In this document: positions 1-6,018 of the stretch, in pieces | Layout: each line of letters opens with the position of its first letter | Position numbering within the stretch: position 1 is the stretch's first letter | Source of the DNA: Deltaproteobacteria bacterium | GTDB lineage: Bacteria > Desulfobacterota > Binatia > UBA9968 | Direction of reading: 5' to 3' | Assembly: GCA_023250495.1 (NCBI GenBank) | Contig: JAHFAP010000031.1 | Coordinates: forward strand, 2,652 to 18,556 | DNA: 15,905 nucleotides | The notes under the pieces: generated by a model | Seen by the model: the letters and a program-made list of their open reading frames with translations, nothing else | The model's database searches: none | Told to the model about the DNA's origin: nothing | Program-made: the position numbers and the translations under genes

Positions 1-665
1 TCGATGCCGTTTCCTTCAGGATCATGGAGGCGGTATTCTGCGTAGGGAATCCGGTCCGGCCGCTTGGCGCCTCGGCGAACTCCCCCCTTCTCTGCCCTAT
101 CGCGCATCTCCTCGATGTCTCTCACGTGAAACCCGAAATGGTTGAAGCCATTCCTTTCCTCGCCCACGCGCTGGTAAAGCAAGGCGACGTTGAAGTAGCC
201 GTCCGAGACGAAGATCGAGGAGCGATCCGAGTAGTCAACCTCTTTCATCTCGAAAACCGACCCGTAGAAATTGGACAGCCGCTTGGGGTCGGCGGTATAA
301 AGCGCGAGATGGCGGATTGGAAAAGGGCCCTTCTCTCGCGTCGCGCCGAAGCTCTTCTCTGAGAGATCGATGAAATTCCCGTCCGGATCCGCGACCCGCC
401 ATTCGCTGTGCGGAGCAGAGGCCTTGCCTCCTTTTGCGACTTTCTCCTTCACGCCATCAAGATTCTCCACCTGGAAGCCGCTGGCGTAGAGGCCGTGCAA
501 ACCCTCACCGTTTCCTTTGAGAAGGGCAAGAGTAAAAACTCCGTCCGAGAGACGGACCACAGAATCATCCTCTGAGACCGTTTTTAACTCAAAGACCCTG
601 CGATAAAAATCGGCCAGCCGGTTTGGCTCCTTCGCGGCAATAGTCAGACATCGTAATTGAGACAT
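1..665 (-). CDS. Two-domain VOC (glyoxalase/dioxygenase fold) protein, 3' end outside the window
   Basis: I read this gene directly on the minus strand from ATG at 665 to the left window edge: 221 residues, no stop. It contains two vicinal-oxygen-chelate modules. The first spans about residues 1-105 (start MSQLRCLTIAAKEPNRLADF, later ADPDGNFIDLS). The second runs from about residue 117 (IRHLALYTADPKRLSNFY, then FNHFGFHV, ending at HDPEGNGI). VOC proteins bind a divalent metal and include glyoxalases, extradiol dioxygenases and fosfomycin-resistance enzymes. The usual first-strand metal histidine is absent in module one (LTIAAKE) but present in module two (RHLALY), so only the second module may bind metal. 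The start is supported by GAGGAGG five bases upstream (671-677). It is the second gene of a minus-strand pair behind the M24 gene. The substrate cannot be told. Confidence 0.85.
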   Translation of the reverse strand, partial: MSQLRCLTIAAKEPNRLADFYRRVFELKTVSEDDSVVRLSDGVFTLALLKGNGEGLHGLYASGFQVENLDGVKEKVAKGGKASAPHSEWRVADPDGNFIDLSEKSFGATREKGPFPIRHLALYTADPKRLSNFYGSVFEMKEVDYSDRSSIFVSDGYFNVALLYQRVGEERNGFNHFGFHVRDIEEMRDRAEKGGVRRGAKRPDRIPYAEYRLHDPEGNGI

Positions 666-693
666 TGGAGCCTCCTCTCTTTCTAATCCCATC

Positions 694-758
694 TGTCATT
701 CTGAGCGAAGCGAAGAATCTATCGGACGCACAGACCCTTCGCTACGCTCAGGGTGACA
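694..758. repeat. Imperfect palindromic intergenic repeat (VILSEAKNL type)
   Basis: The left arm TGTCATTCTGAGCGAAGCG pairs with the complement of the right arm (731-758, ending GCTCAGGGTGACA), giving an imperfect inverted repeat of about 28 bases per arm with a short loop. Translated on the plus strand it gives the peptide VILSEAKNL, which I recall as a recurrent artefact in many environmental bacterial genomes. It lies in the 107-base spacer between the M24 gene and the VOC gene, so it would be transcribed as a hairpin in their shared minus-strand message. It could affect RNA stability or attenuate read-through. There is no T tract to make it a standard terminator. Confidence 0.8.
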
Positions 759-772
759 TTGGAAAGGTTTCT

Positions 773-2026
773 TTATCTGGGCGCCACGAGAATTTCATCC
801 CGCGGAAAGCGGTCCATGATCTCGGCGCCATCCTTGGTGACCACCAGCATATTTTCCAGCCTCACTCCGCCGACCCGCGTCTCGCCCTCGCGAGACTCGA
901 CCGCGATCGCCATCCCCTCTTCAAAAACCTGAGGATGCTTGAAGGACCACAGCCGATTGATGATAGGTATATCGTAACCACTGCTACCCCCACCCCCTAG
1001 CCCGATACCGTGGCCGATCTCGCTCGCCAGGACCTCGACCTCTTCTTTGTAGCCCCAGGTGGATGCCGGAGGAAAATGTTTGGCGGCGTCTGCCGTTGTT
1101 TTTCCGGGCTTTATCTCCTCAATGATCGCGCTGATCCGATCCACCACCCTCTTGTACCAGTCCTTCTCCTTGTCGGTCGGCTTCCTTCCTACGATGAAGG
1201 TTCGGTAGGTGCAGGTGCCGTAGCCCATATAGGTGAGGCCGCACAGCGAGCCGTAGACCAGATCGCCCACTTGAATAATCCGGCTGGACTGATGGAAAGC
1301 ACGGTCAAAGGTGTTTGGTCCGGTGCGCCAGCCTCCGGGAATAGCGTTTTCAGCGCCGTACTCACATCCCGCGGTGGAAGCGACGGTTGCCAAATCGGTA
1401 TCCTTGATTCCGGGCTTTAAGTTTTCCCAGACGCGGAACCAGACGCCATCCACAATCGCGGCCGCCATCTTCAGGCAATTGATCTCGTCTTGGTTCTTGA
1501 TGGACCTGGCCTCGAGCATGGTGGCCCGGGTATCGACGATATTTTTGATGCCCGCGGCATTCAGCGCTTCGCGGGCGATGCCGTCGAATCCGCCCAAACC
1601 CAGTTTATCACCCAGCAGGCCACGGGTCTGAAGCTCTTGCTTGATATCGGCGGCAAACTGCTTAGCCTCGTCCTGAGAGGCCTCCAAACCGCACGCGCCC
1701 GTGAGCCAGCATCGGGCCGGACGCCACTCCTTAATCCACGGCGCCTGATCGGGCATCATATGGTAGTAGCCGTTATGCTCGTACATGACTGGATCGTGTT
1801 CCGCGAAAAAAAGCACAAAGCGGCACATGGGATAGGCGAAACCCCGAAGAGCCGTGAGATAGCGAATGTTCACGCCGCTGGCCTCGAGCAAAACGGGGAT
1901 GCCATTTTTTTTCATGATCTTCCTCGTCCGCTCCACCCGATATTGCCGCATACGATCCATGTTCAATCTTTCCTGCCAGTCCGCGCTCTCCGGACCAAAA
2001 GTGAGCTTCGATGCGTATCTGATCAT
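773..2026 (-). CDS. M24-family (creatinase/prolidase fold) protein lacking the two metal-binding aspartates
   Basis: 417 residues, the usual length for creatinase/Xaa-Pro peptidase relatives. An N-terminal creatinase-like domain (about 25-175, MRQYRVERTRKIM onward) precedes the pita-bread domain (about 180-410). Visible core motifs are His245 in RAFHQSSRI, GHG at 338-340, Glu377 in AVESREGE and Glu391 in VRLENML. Metal-dependent M24 peptidases carry Asp in the block after GD and again before TRTF. Here those positions are Ser260 (GDLVYGSL) and about Cys272 (GTCTYRTF). The retained His245 with lost Asp resembles creatinase, which needs no metal and hydrolyses creatine. I therefore infer a non-peptidase hydrolase or lyase acting on a small substrate. 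The start is backed by GGAGG (2032-2036) five bases upstream. It is the first gene of the minus-strand pair, divergent from the citryl-CoA-lyase-like gene. Confidence 0.85.
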   Translation of the reverse strand: MIRYASKLTFGPESADWQERLNMDRMRQYRVERTRKIMKKNGIPVLLEASGVNIRYLTALRGFAYPMCRFVLFFAEHDPVMYEHNGYYHMMPDQAPWIKEWRPARCWLTGACGLEASQDEAKQFAADIKQELQTRGLLGDKLGLGGFDGIAREALNAAGIKNIVDTRATMLEARSIKNQDEINCLKMAAAIVDGVWFRVWENLKPGIKDTDLATVASTAGCEYGAENAIPGGWRTGPNTFDRAFHQSSRIIQVGDLVYGSLCGLTYMGYGTCTYRTFIVGRKPTDKEKDWYKRVVDRISAIIEEIKPGKTTADAAKHFPPASTWGYKEEVEVLASEIGHGIGLGGGGSSGYDIPIINRLWSFKHPQVFEEGMAIAVESREGETRVGGVRLENMLVVTKDGAEIMDRFPRDEILVAPR

Positions 2027-2091
2027 ACCGACCTCCGATTTCTTCCCGAAGGCAACTTTAACTTGAACTGCCCGTCCGCTGCAACAGGCTT

Positions 2092-2123
2092 CGATTTTAG
2101 ATTTTTCGATTTAATCCAAAATG
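2092..2123. repeat. AT-rich repeat fragment (GATTTTAGATTTTTCGATT type)
   Basis: A short AT-rich block in otherwise GC-rich DNA, CGATTTTAGATTTTTCGATT followed by TAATCCAAAATG. It closely matches the longer block at 8149-8231, including the terminal ATCCAAAATG. It sits in the divergent spacer between the M24 gene and the citryl-CoA-lyase-like gene, just upstream of the plus-strand promoter. It may be a remnant of the same dispersed element. It could also act as an AT-rich upstream promoter region, which I cannot test. Confidence 0.6.
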
Positions 2124-2131
2124 ATTATGGC

Positions 2132-2160
2132 TTGACAGGAGAGACACCTTCCCATATGTC
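2132..2160 (+). promoter_or_regulatory. Sigma-70-type promoter for the citryl-CoA-lyase/binding-protein/oxidoreductase unit
   Basis: A perfect -35 box TTGACA (2132-2137), a 17-base spacer and a weak -10 TATGTC (2155-2160), or CATATG if read two bases earlier. The expected start point near 2167 leaves a leader of about 38 bases with GAGGAGG at 2191-2197 before ATG 2205. The block CATATGTCTGCTTGAAGA (2153-2170) recurs almost unchanged, at the same distance from TTGACA, ahead of the gene at 6019. This supports a functional element. Confidence 0.65.
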
Positions 2161-2204
2161 TGCTTGAAGAATCTTTTGGTCGCAGCGAACGAGGAGGACC
2201 ACAC

Positions 2205-2996
2205 ATGAGTGAGCAAGCGAAAATCGTCACCGGCCTGGGCAAGGCCGAGCTCCATCGAATTCTGGTCCGAGGCTACGACCTGACTGAAGAACTGCTAGGG
2301 AAGATTACCTTCAGCCAGATGACCTTCTTGATGCTCATGGGCCGCATGCCGACGGCCGGGCAGACTCGCATGATTGATGCATTGCTCACTATCCTGGTCG
2401 AGCACGGCATGGTCTCGAGCGTGATCGCGGCGCGCCTGACCTATCACACGGCGCCGGAAGCCATTCAGGGCGCCGTGGCGGCGTCTATTCTAGGAGCCGG
2501 CAGCGTTCATCTGGGCTCCTCCGAGTGGTCGGCGCGAATGCTCCAGGAGGCGCTGCCGCAAGGAACTCAAGAGGCTGATCTTGACGCCGTCGCAGCGTCG
2601 GTTGCAAAGCGCTACGAGGAGAGGAAGCAACGGATCCCCGGCATCGGCCATCGCACCCATGCTGAAGGAGACCCGCGAGCGGATAAACTGTTTCAGATCG
2701 CCCGCGAGACTCAAGTCTACGGCCGCTACTGCGATTTGTTGCAGCGGATCGCGCGCGCGGCGGAGGCGCGGCGCGGACGTCGCCTGCCGGTGAACGTCAC
2801 TGGAGCGATCGCCGCCGTCGCTTCGGACTTGGGATTGCCGTGGCCTATGTCCAAAGCATTTGCCATCATCGGCAGGACCCTTGGCACCATGGCCCACATC
2901 GGCGAAGAGATACGCAACCCGATGGCGCGAAACATCGACGCGGCGATCAAGTCGGCCCTGGTCTACGAGGCGGATGAGAAGACAAAACACGAGTAG
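2205..2996 (+). CDS. Citryl-CoA-lyase-like protein (short citrate synthase superfamily) with the catalytic Asp replaced
   Basis: 263 residues, the size of stand-alone citryl-CoA lyases and clearly shorter than full citrate synthases. Landmarks are His81 in LTYHTAPEAIQGA, His149 in PGIGHRTHAEGDPRA, and IIGRTLGTMAHIGEE (221-235). The last contains Arg224 and His231. Citryl-CoA lyases cleave citryl-CoA to oxaloacetate and acetyl-CoA, using two His and an Asp in a motif of the form NVDG. Here the motif reads NVTG, with Thr199 where Asp is expected. The two histidines that position substrate remain, so CoA-ester binding is plausible but standard chemistry is doubtful. GAGGAGG lies 7 bases upstream of ATG. 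It is the first gene of a plus-strand unit; the binding-protein gene follows after 20 bases. No CoA-activating partner is visible. Confidence 0.8.
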   Translation: MSEQAKIVTGLGKAELHRILVRGYDLTEELLGKITFSQMTFLMLMGRMPTAGQTRMIDALLTILVEHGMVSSVIAARLTYHTAPEAIQGAVAASILGAGSVHLGSSEWSARMLQEALPQGTQEADLDAVAASVAKRYEERKQRIPGIGHRTHAEGDPRADKLFQIARETQVYGRYCDLLQRIARAAEARRGRRLPVNVTGAIAAVASDLGLPWPMSKAFAIIGRTLGTMAHIGEEIRNPMARNIDAAIKSALVYEADEKTKHE

Positions 2997-3016
2997 CGGT
3001 CTGGGGAAGGAAAAAT

Positions 3017-4018
3017 ATGAGAACAAGAAATCGTCTCGCGGCCTTTTTCATTTCTCTATCTCTTCTCCTGCTGCTGATTCCGCTGGCCAACGCGCAACTC
3101 AAGAAGCTCAACCTCGCCTATAGCGCCACCAGTCCCTACCAGGCGGTCCTCATCATCACCCAGGAAGCGGGATTCTTCCGCAAGCACGGCCTGGAGGTAT
3201 CCCTGATATTCACTCCCGGCGGCTCGCTTGGCTTTCAGGCGATGATGGGAGGCGACGTCAGCATGGTCCTGGCCGACGGCTCGGCCGCCGTGGCGGGGAG
3301 CCTCGCGGGCGCCGACATCGTTATCATCGCCAGCTTCCTCAACACCTTCCCCTACAGCCTCGTCTCGCTCCCGGAGATAAAAACGGTCGACCAGCTCAAA
3401 GGCGGAAAAATTGCCGTGAGCCGGTTCGGCAGCGCCACGGATCTCGGCGTGCGGATGTCGCTCACGAAAGTGGGCTTGAACGCCGACAAGGACGTGATCC
3501 TGCTGCAGATCGGCGCGCAGACCGCTCGCGTCGCCGCGTTGCAGTCGAAAAACGTTCAGGCGACGATCATCACCCCACCCTTCACCCTGACGGCGCGGAA
3601 GATGGGATACAACACCCTCATCGACATGTCCCAGCTCCACATCCCCTTTCAGCTCACGGGGCTGGTCACGACCAAGGCATTCATCAAATCGCAGCGTGAT
3701 CTCGTCGTGTCCGTGGTAACCTCCCTCGCCGAGGGAATCCACTTCTACAAGACGCAGAAAGAGCCGAGCATCAAGATCATGAGCAAGTATCTCCAGACTA
3801 CCGATCGCGAAGCGCTCGAAGAGACCTATAGGGAAGTCTCTCTCAAAGTCGTCCCTGAAAAACCCTACCCGACCCTGCCCGGTATCCAGACGATACTGGA
3901 TGAGCTCGGCCAGAAAAATCCCAAGGCCAAGAGCGCCAGACCGGAAGATTTCGTGGACATGAGCTTTGTCAAAAAGTTAGACGACGAAAAATTCTTCGAC
4001 CGTCTCTATAAGCGCTGA
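3017..4018 (+). CDS. Secreted ABC-type substrate-binding protein, NMT1/SsuA-like, without neighbouring transporter genes
   Basis: 333 residues. A clear signal peptide occupies residues 1-26 (basic MRTRNR, then a long Leu-rich core, cleavage after ANA). The mature protein has the two-lobed periplasmic-binding layout of the NMT1/THI5 and nitrate/sulfonate families: LNLAYSATSPYQAVLIITQE, then GFFRKHGLEVSLIFTPGG, then DQLKGGKIAVSRFGSATD. Members deliver small organic ligands to an ABC permease, or serve sensing roles when alone. No permease or ATPase gene lies in this window, so it is an orphan binding protein. The start is chosen for GGGGAAGG just upstream and for the intact signal peptide. It is co-transcribed with the upstream lyase-like gene and the downstream flavin oxidoreductase, suggesting that the captured compound feeds that enzyme. 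The ligand is unknown. Confidence 0.88.
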   Translation: MRTRNRLAAFFISLSLLLLLIPLANAQLKKLNLAYSATSPYQAVLIITQEAGFFRKHGLEVSLIFTPGGSLGFQAMMGGDVSMVLADGSAAVAGSLAGADIVIIASFLNTFPYSLVSLPEIKTVDQLKGGKIAVSRFGSATDLGVRMSLTKVGLNADKDVILLQIGAQTARVAALQSKNVQATIITPPFTLTARKMGYNTLIDMSQLHIPFQLTGLVTTKAFIKSQRDLVVSVVTSLAEGIHFYKTQKEPSIKIMSKYLQTTDREALEETYREVSLKVVPEKPYPTLPGIQTILDELGQKNPKAKSARPEDFVDMSFVKKLDDEKFFDRLYKR

Positions 4019-4076
4019 AACTTTTTCGGCCTGAAACACGTAGCAGCCCGGCAAGACTTGAAGGAAAGAAGGTCGC

Positions 4077-5213
4077 GTGAAAATTTATAACTTTGACCTC
4101 CTCGCGTACCCCCATGTTCCCCCGGAGGCGCCGCGCACGCCGGTGCCCAGCAGCTATTTCGACCCGGTCAGGGGCGCTAGCAACTACCGAGAGCACCTTG
4201 ACGAGATGGCCTACTGCGAGGAGCTGGGCTTCGACGGCGTCGTCTTCAACGAGCACCACTACAGCGCGTACGGCACCATGCCTTCGCCCAACCTGATCGC
4301 CGCCGCTCTGAGTCAAAGAACCAGCCGGATCAAGATCGGCGTCCTGGGGAACATCTTGCCCTTGCGCTACCATCCGGTTCGCGTCGCCGAAGAATACGCC
4401 ATGATCGACTGTCTCTCCGGCGGCCGGCTCATCGCCGGCTTCGTGCGGGGCATCCCGCCGGAATATATCTGGTATGGCGTCGACCCGGAAGAATCCCGCG
4501 GGCGCTTCGAGGAGGCCTATCAGCTCATCATCACCGCGTGGACGAATGCCCTCTGGAGCCACGAGGGAAAGTTCTTCCAGCTTAAAGACTGCGCGATCTG
4601 GCCACGCCCCTTGCAGCAGCCCCATCCGCCGATCTGGATCGCGGCCCGCAGCGCCGAGTCTATCGAATGGTGCGTGAAGCGCCACTTACCGACCGCCCAG
4701 GTCTACCAGACTACGAGCCAGATCGAGGACACTTTCAATTATTATCGCAAGTGCGCCCGTGATGACGGTTGGGAAGCGAGGGCTGACGATTTTATTCTCT
4801 GCCGTCACATCTACATTGACGAGACGGACCGGAAAGCGCGAGAGATCGCCGAGCCGGCGCTGCGTTATTTTTTCACCGTCTTCAATCGTGGCTTCAACGA
4901 GGCGATCAACCAGAGAGCCGCGGACCAGCAGCGGCTGATGGCGGCCCTGACCACGGAAAGGTCGTTCAATTATTTTCGTGATGGAAACCGGCAGCGACTC
5001 GATTTTTCTAAGCTTGACTGGGAGGGTCTCATCAACGCCGGCTATCTTATCGCGGGCAATCCGGATACCGTGGCGCGCCAGATCTCAGATCAGATGAAGC
5101 AGATCGGCGCCGACCATTTCATGGGGATGTTTCACATCGGAAACCTTGCCCATGACAAGGTCGTCTCGTCACTCAGTCTATTCCACAAGGAGGTCATGCC
5201 GAGACTTCGGTAG
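4077..5213 (+). CDS. Luciferase-like (LLM class) flavin-dependent oxidoreductase
   Basis: 378 residues, normal for bacterial-luciferase-like monooxygenases with a TIM barrel binding FMN or F420. Family marks are GFDGVVFNEHHYSAYGTMPS (51-70), TSRIKIGVLGNILPLRYHPV (82-101), the catalytic-face segment AEEYAMIDCLSGGRL (104-118), and the late NPDTVARQISDQ. These enzymes typically oxygenate or cleave C-S, C-N or ketone groups of small organics. The start is a GTG at 4077 preceded by AAGGAAAGAAGG, since the family start MKIYNFDLL begins there and no ATG fits. It sits 58 bases after the binding-protein gene and is the last gene of this unit. A flavin reductase is not encoded nearby. Cofactor and substrate cannot be decided from sequence. 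Confidence 0.88.
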   Translation: MKIYNFDLLAYPHVPPEAPRTPVPSSYFDPVRGASNYREHLDEMAYCEELGFDGVVFNEHHYSAYGTMPSPNLIAAALSQRTSRIKIGVLGNILPLRYHPVRVAEEYAMIDCLSGGRLIAGFVRGIPPEYIWYGVDPEESRGRFEEAYQLIITAWTNALWSHEGKFFQLKDCAIWPRPLQQPHPPIWIAARSAESIEWCVKRHLPTAQVYQTTSQIEDTFNYYRKCARDDGWEARADDFILCRHIYIDETDRKAREIAEPALRYFFTVFNRGFNEAINQRAADQQRLMAALTTERSFNYFRDGNRQRLDFSKLDWEGLINAGYLIAGNPDTVARQISDQMKQIGADHFMGMFHIGNLAHDKVVSSLSLFHKEVMPRLR

Positions 5214-5233
5214 AAGGCCCTCCTTGGCCGATT

Positions 5234-5255
5234 CGCCTGGGCGTGAAAACAGGCG
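5234..5255. other. Small hairpin after the oxidoreductase gene
   Basis: CGCCTG at 5234-5239 can pair with CAGGCG at 5250-5255 across a ten-base loop, 20 bases after the oxidoreductase stop. No T tract follows, so a Rho-independent terminator is unlikely, although it could mark the 3' end of the unit. The rest of the spacer up to 5349 shows nothing I can identify. Confidence 0.3.
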
Positions 5256-5349
5256 ACGGCCCGATCGTGCCGTTGGAGTTTAGATAGAATCGTTCGAGCC
5301 CGCAGTGTTTGCCGGCATTCACGTCTTAGATTTTCCTTATTGAACCGAG

Positions 5350-5826
5350 GTGGCGAGGTTGAACCCTTTCATGGACGGCCCGTCGGCTCCCGATCTAAAT
5401 CCGATATGGTTCTTCGTTTGGGCTATCATAGTTTGGTGTTCTGTCTGTGCCATTCTCTCACTCATAGGCGGGTGGCATAGCCTGTCCCGGTTATATCCTG
5501 CAAAAAACTGGATACCGAGTGAAGTTTTCCGGTTTGCTTCGATGAAGCTCGGCCTCGGCCAGTTTCCCCTAAGCTATGGAAGCTGCGTCACGATTCAGGT
5601 GAGTCTGGAAGGCCTTGTGCTGTCAGTCTTCCCGCTGCTTCGAATTCTTCATCCGTCGCTTTCCATCCCGTGGGCTGTCGTTACCGAGTGCAAGGAAGAA
5701 AAGTTGTGGTTCTTCACTCACACGGCGCTTTATCTGAAGGAACCCAAGACGCGGCTCTTGTTTCGTGGCCGAGCCACCAGTGCCGTCAGGAATCATTGGG
5801 AGAGGTATCGGCTGTCGTCCCGGTGA
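5350..5826 (+). CDS. Small membrane-anchored protein of unknown function
   Basis: 158 residues from GTG 5350, or 151 from ATG 5371. Neither has a well-spaced ribosome site, so the start is uncertain, but an in-frame stop at 5341 limits extension. One hydrophobic helix lies near the N terminus (IWFFVWAIIVWCSVCAILSL), followed by a soluble domain. That domain includes VTIQVSLEGLVLSVFPLLR, then HPSLSIPWAVV and a C-terminal basic stretch. The pattern of a short membrane anchor, an L.LSV.P..R..HP....PW segment and beta-rich spacing resembles a family of small bacterial proteins I recall as hypothetical, perhaps with a PH-like fold. This is weak recognition. The AT content is higher and the codon choice less GC-biased than in its neighbours, so it may have a different history. 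No functional link to the flanking operons is visible. Confidence 0.65.
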   Translation: MARLNPFMDGPSAPDLNPIWFFVWAIIVWCSVCAILSLIGGWHSLSRLYPAKNWIPSEVFRFASMKLGLGQFPLSYGSCVTIQVSLEGLVLSVFPLLRILHPSLSIPWAVVTECKEEKLWFFTHTALYLKEPKTRLLFRGRATSAVRNHWERYRLSSR

Positions 5827-5958
5827 GAAGAAAATCGTGATCAGGTCTTGCCATCGTACGGCGGCATAGCGCAAGACCCGCTCGCAACACCTTGTCTCAT
5901 TTCCACGAAGACTCGTAAGGCAGTTTTTTGAACTGTGCTTTGCTCTTTCCCCTTGGCC

Positions 5959-5987
5959 TTGACAACCAATCGTCCCTCTCATATTTC
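5959..5987 (+). promoter_or_regulatory. Sigma-70-type promoter for the hydantoinase/carboxylase-like operon
   Basis: A perfect -35 TTGACA (5959-5964), a 17-base spacer and a weak -10 TATTTC (5982-5987), followed at once by TGCTTGAAGA. The block CATATTTCTGCTTGAAGA (5980-5997) differs by one base from that at 2153-2170, while the spacer between it and TTGACA is unrelated. This points to selection on the motif itself. The leader is about 25 bases and holds GAAGGA ahead of ATG 6019. Confidence 0.65.
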
Positions 5988-6018
5988 TGCTTGAAGACCA
6001 TCGCGAGAGAAGGAATCA

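Noticed and set aside
665..1000. Plus-strand frame beginning with SVILSEAKNLSDAQ
   Set aside because: The peptide is a translation of the palindromic repeat at 694-758 followed by antisense of the M24 gene; not a protein-coding gene.
1490..2167. Plus-strand frame of 225 codons
   Set aside because: It is antisense to the M24 gene, which has a ribosome site and clear motifs; the frame ends in the divergent spacer.
5234..5255. Rho-independent terminator after the oxidoreductase gene
   Set aside because: A six-base stem exists but there is no T tract, so it is recorded only as a hairpin.
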